Source of the DNA: Sceloporus undulatus
Lineage: Eukaryota > Chordata > Lepidosauria > Squamata > Phrynosomatidae
Length of the DNA stretch: 64,000 bases
Assembly (NCBI RefSeq): GCF_019175285.1
Contig: NC_056523.1
Coordinates: forward strand, 122,570,720-122,634,719
Reading direction: 5' to 3'
Shown: piece by piece, positions 33,013 through 45,364 of the stretch
Position numbering within the stretch: the first letter of the stretch is position 1
Layout: the number at the start of each line of letters is the position of its first letter
Program-made: the position numbers and the translations under genes
Notes under the pieces: model-generated
Told to the model about the DNA's origin: nothing
Databases searched by the model: none
The model's input: the letters and a program-made list of their open reading frames with translations, nothing else

Positions 33013-34372
33013 TAGTTAGTCTGACATCTATACCAGGAAAGATACTAGAGCAGATCATTAAACAGAGAGTCTGTGAACATTTAAAAAGTAATGCCATGAT
33101 CACAAAAGGTCAACATGGGTTTCAGAGAAACAAGCCAAATCACCAGTTTGGTAGATGAAGGAAATGCTGTGGATATAGTATATCTTGATTTCAGTAAGGC
33201 CTTTGACAAGGTTCCCCATGACATTCTTGCAAACAAGCTTATAGAATGTGGGCTAGACAAGGTAACTGTTACATGGATTTGTAATTGGTTGACTGGCTGA
33301 ACCCAAAGGGTGCTCAATAGTGGCTCCTTTTCATCCTGGAGGGAAGTGACCAGTGGGGTCCCACAGGGCTCTGTCCTGGGCCCAGTGCTATTCAACATCT
33401 TTATCAATGACTTGGATGACAGAATTGGGAGTATACTTATCAAATTTGCAAATGACACCAAATTAGGAGGAGTAACTAATACCCCACAGGACAGGATCAA
33501 AATTCAAAATGACCTTAATAGATTAGAAAGCTGGGCCAAAGCTAACAAAATGAATTTCAACACAGAAAAATGTAAGATACTGCACTTAGGGAGGAAAAAT
33601 GAAATGGACAGATATAGGATGGGTGACACCTGACTGAATGAAACTATGTGTGAAAGGGATTTGGGAGTCCGAGTAGATCACAAGTTGAACATGGGTCAAC
33701 AGTGCGATGCTGCAGCTAACAAGGCCAATACGATTTTAGGCTGCATCAATAGTAGTGTCTAGATTAAGGGAAGTAATAGTGCCACTCTATTCTGCTTTGG
33801 TCAGGCCCCACCTGGAATATTGCGTCCAGTTCTGGCCACCACAATTTAAAAAGGATGTTGAGAAACTGGAGTGTGTCCAAAGGAGGGTGACTAAAATGGT
33901 GAAGGGCCTGGAAACCATGCCCTATGAGGAACGACTTAGGGAGCTGGGGATTTTTAGCCTGGAGAAGAGATGGTTAAAAGGTGATATGATAGCCCTATTT
34001 AAATATTTGAAGGGATGTCATATTCAGGAGGGAGCAAGCTTGTTTTCTGCTGCTCCAGAGACTAGGACCCAATGGAGCAATGGATGGAAGCTGCAGGATA
34101 AGAGATTCCACCTCAACATTAGGAAGAACATCCTGACAGTAAGGGCTGTTCAACAGTGGAACACACTTACTCGGAGTGTAGTGGAGTCTCCTTCCTTGGA
34201 GGTCTTTAAGCAGAGGCTGGATGGCCATCTGTCGGGGATGCTTTGATTGAGATTTCCTGCATGGCAGAATGAGGTTAGACTGGATGGCCCTTGCGGTCTC
34301 TTCCAATTCTATGATTCATTAACTGAGTTACACAGGTCTCTTCCAACTCTATGATTCTGTGATTCTATAAGT
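33013..34372 (+). mobile_element. CR1 LINE, 5'-truncated, inactive
   Basis: Starts within the RT (SLTSIPGKILEQ-like) and contains [15 protein letters not shown] and [20 protein letters not shown]. The catalytic FADD reads FAND (AATGAC near 33451), and in-frame stops and a small internal deletion break it. Its 3' end has two tandem tails (34303-34320 and 34340-34372). Closely related to 3001-5616 but older. Confidence 0.88.
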
Positions 34373-34377
34373 GCAGC

Positions 34378-34890
34378 TTAAAGATATTAATGTTTTTTTA
34401 AATTAAAAATTAAAAAGAGACAAATGTGGCACTGCAATCCCCTGTTGAGAAAGGAGTACCAAAAGTGTATTAGAGCTGATGGCACTGAAAATCACTCAGA
34501 GAAATCCAGAGGAGTTACCTCCACTCTCTTCCTCTTATGGTACAAATCAGCCACTATGATGCCCGAGGTATTTTTATTTCAAAACTAATAATGCTGAAGC
34601 CAAAGTTCAGAAATAAGGCTTTGCCCCCAACTATCCATAATCCCATCACAAGCTTGTTCCCTGGGGGAGTTTGAGAATGGCCGTCCAAAAAGTAACTTCT
34701 CCCAGCTATACTCTGACATAATTTCATGCTTTTATATATATTAAGTGCCACACATGCTGTATGAAATAGTGCCACCTGGTGGGAAATGGTCACAAACTAA
34801 ACCACATGTTTTTCCAAAGAGGCTTAATTTCTCTAGCCTGTCTAAACAGATTCATTTAATTTGCATTTTTGCACTGCATTTCTATACAAA
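34378..34890. other. No gene seen
   Basis: AT-rich; short ORFs only. Confidence 0.4.
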
Positions 34891-34894
34891 TGAG

Positions 34895-35130
34895 AGGCAG
34901 TGTGGTGTAGCAGTTCGAGCATTGGATTATTACTCTGGGCACCAGAGTTGATGCCTACCTCAGCCATGTAAACCCACTGGTTGACCTTGGGCAAGTCGCA
35001 CGCTCTCAGCCTCAAAGGATGGCAATGCCAACCCCCTGAACAAATCTTGTCAAGAAAACCTCATGATAGGTTGGGTCGCCATGGGTCGAGATCGAATCAA
35101 GGGTGCATAACAACAACCAAAGGTTCACCT
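34895..35130 (+). repeat. tRNA-type SINE, near full length
   Basis: GGCAGTGTGGTGTAGCAGTT (A-box region), then GTTGACCTTGGGCAAGTCGC, CAAATCTTGTCAAGAAAACC and a BovB-like tail GGGTCGCCATGGGTCGAGAT ending CATAACAACAACC. Confidence 0.7.
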
Positions 35131-35134
35131 TAGG

Positions 35135-36120
35135 GTACTCATTAGTTGGAAACGACTTGAAGACAAACACCAACAACAAATTTCTATAAAAGCAAAAAAT
35201 AATTTAAACCAATAAAAACAGAAAGCAGTAAAACAACAAAAGAACCATACATTGTTCAGAGAAGAAGTGCAAACATTTTACCTGCTGGCCAATTTTAATG
35301 GGGTAATATACACAGGGGGACATATCACAAAATGAAGTGACTCATTGGAAAAGGCAATAATGCTGGGTTAAGTGAAAGGCAGTAGGAAAAGCAGAAGAAA
35401 TCACAGATCGATTCACTCAAGGAAGCCACAGCCCTGAATTTGCAAAGGCTTGAGCAGAGTATTGATGGCCAGGACTCTTGGAAGTCTTTCACTCATAGGG
35501 TCAACATAGGTCAAAATCAGCCTGATTGCAAATAGCAACCACAAGGCAACATGTGCTACCCTTCGTATCTTTGGGGTTGCAAATCCCATAAAATGCAGGA
35601 AATACAGCCAATGCTAAAGGATTATGTGAGTTATACAACTAAACATTCCAGGGTGTCGATTTGCCTTTCCCTGTGATATTAAATGCACCATTATGACAAT
35701 ACAGATGCTCCACTTGTTTTTCACAGGCCCTATGGTTGTGAAAATTTAATTGAATCATGTGCACTATCCCACTGCACATAAAGGGTTGGATCCAAACACA
35801 GAATAGATTCATTGAGATCAATGGAATTAAAGTTGGCTATCATTACTTTAAGTTTCTTTGACATAAATCCAAGTATTAGAACTAATATTGTAAACCCATT
35901 GAACCAATGAGAATTTGCTAAGTCACCACTTATGTAATTTTATTTGATTCAACAGGACTGTTTTAAGTGGGAATAACAATTGGGTTTATTTCGTTGGGTC
36001 ATCTGCTCCAAATATAACCAAGCCAGAATCCAATCCATGGTATTCCTAAAATAATAGAACATCCATCCTGTGACCATAGAGGCCCAGATAATCTGTAGTT
36101 AAAATCAATGCTGAACTGTC
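35135..36120. other. No gene seen
   Basis: A partial SINE tail near 35150 (GGAAACGACTTGAAGAC) and unique AT-rich sequence. Confidence 0.4.
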
Positions 36121-36124
36121 CCTT

Positions 36125-36540
36125 GAAAGAATTTAAACATATAGCCATGTTCGTCTGTAGAATCAGTATGTCGATGCAAATGCATCTGAGGAAGTACAGT
36201 GGTACCCCGGGATACGAATGCGCCGCCTTACGAAATTTCTGGGTTACGAAAAAAACCCATTCAAAAAAACTGTTCCGGCTTACGAACGTTTTTTCGGGTT
36301 ACGAAAAATTTTTTGGTGCTTTTCGGCGCAATTTCACACGAAATCGCGGCTTTTCCCCATTAGCGCCTATGGGTTTTCGGCTTGCGAAGGCTTTTCGGGT
36401 TATGAAAGCGGCGGCGGAACGAATTAATTTCGTAACCCGAGGTACCACTGTAGACTTAAATCTTCAAAAACTCACGCTGCCAATTTCTTTCTTTCAGTTA
36501 GTCTCAAAGGTGTTTCAAGATCTCTCTACATACTGGCCCT
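36125..36540. mobile_element. Foldback FB2 element split by the 254-bp MITE
   Basis: Left CATATAGCCATGTTCGTCTG and ATGCATCTGAGGAAG; right GACTTAAATCTTCAAAAACT and TTAGTCTCAAAGGTGTTTCA. Removing 36197-36450 and one TA restores the FB2 centre (...GGAAGTAGACTT...). Confidence 0.65.
36197..36450 (+). mobile_element. 254-bp CpG-rich MITE 'GGTACCCCGGG' family, copy 2
   Basis: TIRs CAGTGGTACCCCGGG and (reverse) CAGTGGTACCTCGGGTTACG; TA at 36195-36196 and 36451-36452. Same length and internal CGGGTTACGAA-type repeats as copy 1. Confidence 0.8.
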
Positions 36541-36599
36541 TGAAAATTAGCCATAAAATGCAACTCCCCATAATTTCTTTGTCCACTTTGCCATCTTGA

Positions 36600-39385
36600 C
36601 TATGACAGGATGACAGACTTTTGGGTTTATCCCTTGCCTACCCACAAATATAATTGGCTCTATGACAACTCATGCTTGCTTGGCAAAGCTTGAAAACATA
36701 ACTTTGGGGACTGCATCTCCCAGAATCCTCCAGTCAACTCCTCAAAAGTAGCATTTACCATTTCTATTGACTGGTATTCCTCTCCTCCCACCAGAATTTG
36801 ATCAGCAATGGCAAGAGGGTTCTTCACTCGCAATCTTTTCAGTTTGGTTCTTGGGACAGATAGGTTGCTTTTTGCAACTAAACCGATCCAATGTTTTGCA
36901 TTACAGCTACAGTATGGCATAGTCCCTGGTGGATAGGGGTTTCTGGGACTTGTAGTCCACCCAAATAACTTTTCTGTACTCGGGTGAGGTCTTATTACAC
37001 ACACTCACACACAGAGGTTTCTGCACGACCATGGAACTGATGCAGCATCCTGGACTAATTAAAATTCAAAGGCCTCTGGCAAACCACAAGAGTGACAAGT
37101 ACTGGCTCTCTCTGTACAGAAAGCCAGGGAAGATGGCTTCTCTGTGGCAGTCATCCAGAGAGTAAATGCATCTGAGAGGAATAATACACAGAATGGGTGA
37201 TCACGATGCAACAATACATAACTATAAGTGAGTGTGCCTGATGAAATGAGCGGCTGAAGGTTTTGGCTCTGAGATGTTTCCCTTCTACCCACACAGAAAA
37301 TGATCTGAGCAGGGTTTTGGTAATATGGAGGGCAGCCAAGACTGGAAAGCCAGGAAGAGGAAGCTTTTGTACACCATGTCAAGCTCTTACTGCATTTGAT
37401 GAATGAGGGTATTTTGTGATGTAGGAGGTTGGCCTGAGCCAGAAACAGCAAGGACCTGAGGTCTAACCAGTCTTCCTGCAGCACACAAAACAAAGAACTT
37501 TCAACACAGTCATGATTTCATCATTAATCTTAACACTTTTCAATTGCTAACCCATCCCATTCTCCTGCCTCATACAAGGAGTGAACTGTTCTACTCTATT
37601 GTGTATCAATGACTGTGGTTTTGATAGTGCTGGATAATGGGCTTGTCTTGGGAGGGGGAATGAAGATGAGACTCTAGAGGAAAAGAGGCATTTTGTTTGT
37701 AAAAATTCCCCATTTCTTTCTTAGCAATTTTGTGCCTGGTGATGAAGGTGATGGCAAGCTATCACTTCTAGTACTGACTTTTCAGTTCTTGTGTTAAACC
37801 ACTAAAATTCTTGTAACTCCTTAGCAACTAACAAGCTGTATTTGACATAAGCTTTCAGGGACTTCTATCAGATGCCACAATCCATGAAAGCTTATGAGAA
37901 ATATAGTGTGCTAGTATTTAAATTGCCATACAACACTGTTGTTTTCGATGCATTGGATGAACAAAACTACCTCTGGTAAATTTGTGTTTAAGGACGGACA
38001 GCCTGGATTTTGTACTTGGCTTGTTTAAAAAGGTTTACTTGAGCTTGGCCATGCCAGTGCTGCATTAGTTTGAGTCACTGTGACCTACATACAGGGATAA
38101 TCCAAGCTAACCTCTCTTTTGGCGCTTAATTTTTCATATAGCACTGGTGCGTAAGGTAATTTCAGTTCTGTGGTCTCCAATTTAGTTCTCCCTATGGAAA
38201 TTCAGAAAGTAAACATGTGGGAGAAAACGTAACTTGAGAAATAGAAGTGAAACAATAAAAATGTTCAGTTGATCTTTTTGCTGGGAATATGATAAGAGAG
38301 AAACTGTGGTAGGCTGTCACTGTGATCATGCCAACAGGGGAAAATGGAAAACCTTATTTTTCCTTGTCTAAAAATGCAGCATACAAGAAAATGAAAGAGT
38401 TGGTGCATAAAGAAGTTATACAGTATGGATACTCAAGAACAGTCACTAAACAAGTATTTGTGCTAGCTGAACTGGAAAAAGAATTTACAGTTAACGTTTG
38501 TTTCACTGACCTGGTAGAAGAGAAACAAGCTAGAGATCTGATTGTGCATGTTTGGCTATCAGCAGAAATAAAAAGCAGATTTAAGTCTGTAGGGTTTTTT
38601 TAGGAATACAGGAGCCAGCATACTGACTTCTGATAATCTGATATTCTGTTTAATTCCATCTTCTCATACATGCACGCCTGGACTAATAGACTGGAATGGA
38701 ATTTATAACACAGGAAGAACACTATCAATTTACTGTTTAAACTCCTTTCACTTTTATATCTCACATTTCAAGAAGTGGAATGAATAATCAAGTATGAGGC
38801 AGTTACACCAATCCATGTGATAATAGACAACCTTCCCATGTACCTCTTTTTAAAGTACAATGTTGGATTTTTGCTTGCCAAGCAGCCGTTACAGACACAC
38901 AACACACTCTGCCAGGGAGGGGCAAGAATGGCTGAAAAAGATCATGCAAATCAGCTCACAGTGCAGGAAATAAATGTGCATTTTAAACAAAACATTGCAA
39001 AGAGGTACTGCTCCTGACACTGGCTAGCAGGGAGTGGAAGAAAGTTCCCATGAAGATATTATCTACATGCCCAACAGATTTTGAGAGCTTTGTTTATATC
39101 CTCATTAGACAACACGGAACAAAGCAAATTACAGCTGTATTTTATAATCAATACTGAGGTTGAAAACATATCACTCTAACTACAATTATAAAAGTTACAA
39201 CCATATCTTCACATTTCTCATTCATTACATCTGAACATTTATTGGGGGTCTTCCATGTTTGTTTATTCCCACAAAAATAACAGTCTACAGTACTGGCATC
39301 TTAAATATAAGCCATTTTTATTTGGCATAAATCTTATTTGGAACTCCTACCCACTTTGTCACATGCATGCAATACTTCTGAAGAG
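36600..39385. other. No supported gene; small unknown ORF at 38322-38603
   Basis: 38322-38603 (+) encodes 93 residues (MPTGENGKPYFSLSKNAAYK near the start) that I do not recognise. 36700-36760 has CTCCCAGAATCCTCCAG of a hAT-like foldback and 37800-37925 a CATAAGCTTTC repeat. A 144-codon minus ORF (37493-37059) is unassigned. Confidence 0.35.
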
Positions 39386-39392
39386 AGCTTGG

Positions 39393-39476
39393 AAGGTTAC
39401 TTCTTTGACTACAACTCTCCAGTAGCCCATGTTGACTAAGAAATTCTAGGAGTTGTAGTCCAAAAAAGAGTAACCT
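39393..39476. mobile_element. Tiny foldback hAT-like element
   Basis: GGTTACTTCTTTGACTACAA pairs with TTGTAGTCCAAAAAAGAGTAACC around a TTCTAGGAG/CTCTCCAG core. Confidence 0.5.
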
Positions 39477-39889
39477 GGAACAGCTTTGCTTATGATCAAC
39501 TTCCTACCACCCCTTCTTCTGCCATCTTCCTTCTGTTCAATCAGGGTCTCTTTGCAGTTGCAAGTAGCCTTTTTTCTAGCTTGGGTCCCTATGTCTCAAA
39601 TAGCAGTGCTGCTGGCAGAAATCCCGCAAATAGATTTTTGTTTCCCCGACCAAACCATCTGAACATGGGGAGAACTTTCATTTGCTGCATTTCTACTACG
39701 CGTGGCTGTTACAGGCACAGACAGCAGTCAAATGAGGAACAAGATGTTTCTGGTTACTATGTTCATTCTCACTCGCGTCAGGCACTCCATCCTTCTGGAT
39801 AATATTGCTCAGCACTGGGAAGGAAAGACAACCTCCTTCTTTGCAAAAGGCTCTGGCTGCAATCCTTTTGATACTCTGTGCCAGGGGCA

Positions 39890-40312
39890 TTTTCACACTA
39901 TGCAGTTAAAGTACTATTATTTCTTTTTAATTGCCATGGTTCCATCCTATGGAATCCTGGGAATTGCAGTTTAGGAAGGGTTACTTTGAATTTTCAGCCA
40001 GAGTGTTCCTCTGGTGCTTCTAATTAAACTACAAACTCCACAATTCCATAGGAAGCAGCCTATGCCAGTGATAGTGAACCTTTTAGAGACAGAGTGCCCA
40101 AACTGCAAATCAAAACCCACTTATTTATCAAAAAGTGCCAAATTCTTCTGGCTTTCTAGTAATAAATCTGTGCTGAGGCGATAGCACATGTGCCCACAGA
40201 GAGGGCTCTGAGCGCCCACTCTGGCACCTGTGCCATAGGTTCGCCACCACTAGCCTATGCAGTTAAAACAGAATCAAAGTACTGCAACTATGTAATGCAA
40301 AAGGGTTCCAGC
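39890..40312. mobile_element. FB1-like MITE interrupted by a hAT element
   Basis: Left: CACACTATGCAGTTAAAGTA, then CCATCCTATGGAATCCTGGG. Right, after the insertion: AGTTAAAACAGAATCAAAGT and GCAACTATGTAATGC. The insertion site GCCTATGC is duplicated around 40066-40252. Confidence 0.6.
40066..40252. mobile_element. 187-bp hAT MITE with exact 8-bp target duplication
   Basis: Begins CAGTGATAGTGAACCTTTTA, ends TAGGTTCGCCACCACTA; GCCTATGC flanks both sides (40058-40065, 40253-40260). The ends are those of a widespread vertebrate hAT group (CAGTGATGGCGAACC), reminiscent of horizontally moved Charlie-type families. No transposase. Confidence 0.8.
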
Positions 40313-40314
40313 GG

Positions 40315-40545
40315 GTGCACCTACACTGTAGAAATACTGCAGTTTGACACCACCCCAAGCACTGTAGCTCCATCCTATGAATCCCTGGGATTTGTAATTT
40401 CACAAAGTCTTTAGCCGTCTCAGCCAAAAGAGTGCTGGTTCCTCACAAAACTACAAATCCCTATGATGTTGCAGGATGGAGCCTTGGTGGTTAAAGTGGT
40501 GTTAAAACTACTTTAAACTTCATTATTTCTACGGTGTAGATGAAC
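40315..40545. mobile_element. Palindromic MITE FB1
   Basis: GTGCACCTACACTGTAGAAA, then CTGCAGTTTGACACCACC and GGGATTTGTAATTTCAC; right CTCACAAAACTACAAATCCC and ATTATTTCTACGGTGTAGAT. Confidence 0.7.
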
Positions 40546-40593
40546 TCAGCATCACTACACTAGCACTGCCAGTGGCAGCAGCCATGAAGGAAC

Positions 40594-41211
40594 TGTCAGG
40601 GATTTGAAGGATTAAAACACAGCACACAGGGAAATGCTTGATGTGTGTGTGTTTGACCATGAGCATTTCAGCAGAAGGACAAGGTTGATCAGCACAGCTG
40701 ATGCTCATTGGCTCAAGCACACTTTAGTGTCTAGGTGCACGTAGCCATGGATGATGAAACCACCTGGCTGGATTGCACAGGGGACACTTGTCATGGTTAC
40801 AACAGGGAACTCACTGGGTTTGGGAGACCACATGGTCTGGAGTCTATATAAACCCAGGGGTTGCAAGTGATAGCTTGTGGGTTTGTAGTAGGAGTTGGTT
40901 TGGTATGGTTTGGAGTTTTGGAGATCTGTATTTGTATTATAGCACTGTGAATAAAGAGCACTTCGGGAGACTTTGCTTCTCTGGTGGTTTATCAGAAGAA
41001 GTCTGGCATCGGTTTGCTGTGTGTCCCCGGAGGTTCCTGCATTGCTTCAGTTCCTGGTCCTGGAAGACATCCAGTTGCTGTTATCTCAACTGCTTTTGGA
41101 GCCACGCTTCAGCTTCTAAAATTGCTAGCTCTGCTCAAAAGGTCTGATTTAACCACAGGACTCGTTTGAGTTGCTGACAGTGGTTGTTGGACCCCAGCAA
41201 TTGCGCTGACA
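40594..41211 (+). mobile_element. Solo LTR (retroelement fossil), 618 bp
   Basis: The segment opens TGTCAG and closes CTGACA and is flanked by GGAAC on both sides (40589-40593, 41212-41216), a perfect 5-bp duplication. A TATA-like TATATAA near 40842 and an AATAAA near 40949 sit where an LTR promoter and polyadenylation signal would. No internal coding region is attached, so it is a solo LTR left by recombination. Whether gypsy or endogenous retrovirus cannot be told here. Confidence 0.7.
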
Positions 41212-41219
41212 GGAACACA

Positions 41220-41685
41220 GGCTTAGGACGAATAGGCTGATTGTAGATGGCAGATTTTGCCTGCCTTCCCTCACTACATAATCCTGGAAAAAGTGCAATG
41301 AACTCACAGGATTCTGCCTTTTCAAAGTCCTTCCTAAAGGTTGCCTGATCCCTGTGGACTGAGGAGATTTAAGTTCTAGTCAAAGAAACTTCTCTGTAAT
41401 AGGTCTCACCCTTGCTTGGGATCAGATGGAACTCCATATTCTCCATGAGCCATGGATCAGCTGTGACAGCCCCATTGACTCTTTAGCATTTCCAGCTTCT
41501 CAATTTGCTTTCAAAATTCCCAATTTCCCCTTTCAATCACCTTTTCTTCCTTTCTTCTAAAACAGTACTACTCGTAGTCCTTGGACAAGTGCTGGTCCTG
41601 ACCCTGGTGGTCCCTGGCAAGTTTCCAGGAAAGAAATAAACAATTGTACACAGTGGGCACAAATTTAGCACCAGTATCTCGCACA
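41220..41685. other. No gene seen
   Basis: Unique sequence without recognised features. Confidence 0.4.
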
Positions 41686-41689
41686 TTAT

Positions 41690-41880
41690 GAGCCATCATG
41701 GCATAGTGGTTTAAGCATTGGACTATGACTCGACTGGAGACCAGGGTTCGAATTCCTGCTTGCCATGAAAAATCACTGGGTGACCTTGGGCAAGTCACAG
41801 TTTCTCAGTCTCAGAGGATGGCAATGACAAACCCCCTCCGAAGCAACTTGCCAAGAAAACCCTGTAACAGGTTTCCCATA
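41690..41880 (+). repeat. tRNA-type SINE
   Basis: ATGGCATAGTGGTTTAAGCA, B-box-like GGTTCGAATTCC, then GTGACCTTGGGCAAGTCACA and CTTGCCAAGAAAACCC; the BovB-like tail is lost. Confidence 0.7.
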
Positions 41881-41884
41881 AGTA

Positions 41885-42635
41885 TTATTATTACTATTAT
41901 CATTTATTTTTATAGTGCCATCCATGCACATGGTGCTTTAAAACAGAATGAACTGCTCCAATAATATAAAATACTAAAATACAATACTAAAAGATAGTAG
42001 TAAACTGAAGTGCAAAAAAAGCTACAAATACAAAATACAGAATAAAACAGATTATAGTAAATATATAAAATATATAAAATGTAATTATATAATGCTTTCT
42101 ATAATATAAAGTAAGAAGTCAAAATTACTTGAAGGCAAAACAACACACACTCTGGCACATTGGAAAACAATAATTGCCAGTCCTCCCCCCATCAGATAAG
42201 CCCCTAAAGCACCTTTTTAAAAACTAAATGCTGGTAATTACTTTGCCCTTAATTTGCCCAGGAGGGGCAGTCTGCCTACTTGCTCTTGCCCAGTCTTGGC
42301 TTTCCCAGCAGGTGATGCTGCAGTTACTCCTGGAGGTTGGCTTCAGCCTGTGTGAATATAATTGGGGTTATTTTCATCAGCAAATGAAGTCTTTCACTGA
42401 AGGGATTCCCCTTGAATTAGAGCACCCCCAGAACTGTAAAGCAGACTTTACCCATCTCTTTCTTTTATCTGGAGAGATCTGTTTGCTTTAATGGATCTCT
42501 CTCTCTCTCCCCCTTACCAAGAGAGATTCTAATTCCCTAAAATAGGGCCAATGCTGCAGAGAAGAATTCCTGATTCTAGGTCCTGCAAAACAGTCTCCCT
42601 CTTTTCTAACTGCCTCCCACTTGAACAAGCATTAT
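41885..42635. other. No gene seen; AT-rich
   Basis: ATTATTACT and ATATAAAAT low-complexity to about 42110, then unique sequence. Confidence 0.4.
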
Positions 42636-42659
42636 TATCTTTTCTAACAAGTCATGCTG

Positions 42660-43345
42660 TTTCATTGTACAGTAGGCCCAAAATACGACAACCTCAGTTT
42701 GGTCATTTTGGCTTGTAGGGAGAGTTCAGGCTTGATTTGCTCAAAGATCCGTTCGTCATGTTAGTGGTTTAGGGAATCTGTAGACTTTTCCTTCAACCCT
42801 ACATTTCAGATGAGCCGATTATCTTCCTATCAGCTTTGTTCACTGTCCAGCTTTCACAACCATACATAGAAATGGGAGCCACAATGGCATGGACAAACCT
42901 GATTTGAGTCCTTAATTATATATATTTAACTTTGAGGATCTTTACTGTGACTGCTGCCACACTGCAGAATTAAAGCAGTTTAACATTGCTTTAACTGTTA
43001 TGGCTCCATCCTATGGAATCTTGGAGTTTGTATCTTCTTGTGGCACCAGAGCTCTCTGACAGAGAAGACTAAATATCTCACAAAACTACAAATCCCAGAA
43101 TTCCATAGCATAGCACCATGGGAGTTAAAGTGGTGTCAAACTGCATTAATTTTGCAGTGTTGATGCTGCCCTAGTTTCTTCATAGCTGCTCTTTTTTCAG
43201 TCTTCTGATTTCTTGACTACAGCCTCCATTTTCACTTATGTCTGAGTCAAGGTATTGAAAGCTTTTGACTATTTCAATGTCTTCATGCATAAAATTTTAA
43301 TGTTATGCAAATAGTCTGTGATCATGATTTTTGTTTTCTTAATAT
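42660..43345 (-). mobile_element. BovB LINE fragment split by an FB1 MITE
   Basis: On the minus strand at about 42910-42820 the text reads IVAPISMYGCESWTVNKADR, the BovB C-terminal motif. The other part continues at 43345-43180 beyond the MITE at 42945-43170. Confidence 0.7.
42945..43170. mobile_element. Palindromic MITE FB1 inside BovB
   Basis: GCCACACTGCAGAATTAAAG, then TTTAACTGTTATGGCTCCAT and GGAGTTTGTATCTTC; right ACTACAAATCCCAGAATTCC and GCATTAATTTTGCAGTG. Confidence 0.7.
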
Positions 43346-43349
43346 TCAG

Positions 43350-43820
43350 TGGTAACTCTGCTTTTGCTTCTTCCTTTATTTTACTACACACACCTAATCA
43401 GAAGTAAGCTCCAGTAAGTTCAGTGAGACTTGTTCCATATAAATGTGTACAGGTTTGTCGCCTAAGAGAGTAATTCTAGAAGGCTATTGAAATGCATGAT
43501 GACAATCATATTTTCAACCACATTTTTTAAAATTAATATTTCATTTATCACCTAGAATTACAGGCATTCTACGGAATTCCAGAATTCCCTCCACCCATGT
43601 TTACTCTAATAAAAACCCTATAAAAGCACTTTAATCTGAAGGTTGCTTGACTCAAAGTGACCACATGAATGTTAGGGGAATGTAGAATTAGATGTATGTA
43701 TAATGTGCATTGGGTTGAAGTGGAAAGTGTGAATGTGAAGGTCATACACTGACTTTGGTGGAAAAATCTGTAATTTTGAGCAGGGTCTGATAAATGTATT
43801 TTGAATTTACAATAATGTAA
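43350..43820. other. No gene seen
   Basis: AT-rich, no feature recognised. Confidence 0.4.
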
Positions 43821-43824
43821 TGTG

Positions 43825-44055
43825 ATCCAGTGTGGCATAGTGTTTTTTAGTGTTGGATTCTGAAGACCAGAGTATGTATCCCTTCTCAGCCATTAAAATC
43901 ACTGTACAGTATAACCTTGGGTAAACCACACTCTCAGCCTCAGAGGAATGCAGTGGCAAACCTCTTTGAATAAATCTTGCCAAGAAAACCCAGAGATAGG
44001 TTCACCTTAGGGCTGTCATAAGTTGGAATGACTAGAAGACACACAGCAGCAACTG
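43825..44055 (+). repeat. tRNA-type SINE, near full length
   Basis: CCAGTGTGGCATAGTGTTTT head, GAATAAATCTTGCCAAGAAA body, tail GCTGTCATAAGTTGGAATGA and ACACAGCAGCAAC. Confidence 0.65.
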
Positions 44056-44249
44056 ATTAATGATAACTTAGCATTATCCTCTATGCATGCATGCACACGT
44101 GCACACACAGTATTTTTTTTATTATTATTATTTGTAGAGGTTTTCAGGCATTCTTAAATTCAGTACATTAATTCCAAGGATTCTTTGCAAAAACAGTTTT
44201 GGGTGTTCCTCATTTGTAACTTTTGCCTTGTTCTCCTTCTGTTTCATGT

Positions 44250-45140
44250 TTTATTAGATTGTAAGCCTGAGGGCAGGGAATTGTCTAATTTAAAAAATTT
44301 AAGTTGCTCTGATGGCCTTTGTGGCTGAAGAGCGGAGTATAAATACTCCAAATAATAATAATAATAATAATAATAACAACAACAATAATGTTATTCAACC
44401 ACACATGTGCTTGTTTTCATCTGGGAGATGGTAGATGGTATAGAAATGCTTGCTTGCTCCTTCTCGCCTTTCCTTCAATGCCTCAGAGTGGTTGGTATAC
44501 ATGGCTCTCCTCCATTTTTCAGCATCACAACCTTGTGATGCAGTTTGGCTGAGAGATAATGAGTTGCCTGAAATCTCCTTGTGAATTTTATTGGTCAGTG
44601 GGACTTTCAGACTGGAACCTGCAGTCCCCAGTGAACACTCTAACCTAGGATTCAAAGGCCATGTTCGTCTGGAAAATCAATATGCAAAGGGGTCTTGTAA
44701 CACCTTTGAGACTAACTGAAGGCAAGAAACTGGGAGCAGGAGCTTTTGTAGACTTGAGCCTATGTCCTCAAATGCATCCACCCCATGCATCTGAGGAAGT
44801 ATTTTAATACTGTAACAATTTCATTCTGTTTTAATTTATTACTTTTCTATGTTTTAATTGTATTGTTTTTTAATATTGTGAAGCTGCTCTGAGTCCCAGT
44901 TCTGGGAAAAGAGCGGGATACAAATAAATATGATGATGATGATAATGTAGGCTCAAGTCTATGAAAGGTCATGTTCCCAGATTCTTTTTTTCAGAAGTCC
45001 ACAAAAGCTCATGCTGCAATTTTCTTTCTTTCAGTCTCAAAGGTGCTACAAGATCTCTCTCTATACTGATTCTGCAAACTTACCCGGCTATATCTTTAAA
45101 TTCTTTTTTTCAGTTAGTCTCAAAGGTGCTACATGACTCT
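44250..45140. repeat. L2-like tail, then FB2 foldback with an L2-like insertion
   Basis: 44255-44390: TAGATTGTAAGCCTGAGGGC then AATAAT repeats. FB2 left arm 44655-44800 (AGGGGTCTTGTAACACCTTT reversed mirror at 45040, GAGCTTTTGTAGACTTGAGC); insertion 44800-44947 (GAAGCTGCTCTGAGTCCCAG, GATGATGATG); right arm 44948-45140, itself partly doubled. Confidence 0.5.
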
Positions 45141-45364
45141 AACCTGGGGTTTCTTGACCAGGGTCCTCTAGAACTCTAGGATTCTGCAAGGGTTTCTACT
45201 AGAGATTGTGACGGAGGAAAAACACCCTTTTAATAATTTAATAGTAGCTATGTATGCATGGGTTCCCTGACCCCTGAAAATCATTTAAAGGATTCCTCTA
45301 AGGTAAAAGGCTTGAAAAAGGCTGTTGTAAGCATTATACCTACTGGCTCTCAATTACTAGTATG

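Noticed and set aside
40773-41147. 124-codon ORF
   Set aside because: Entirely inside the solo LTR; no known protein.
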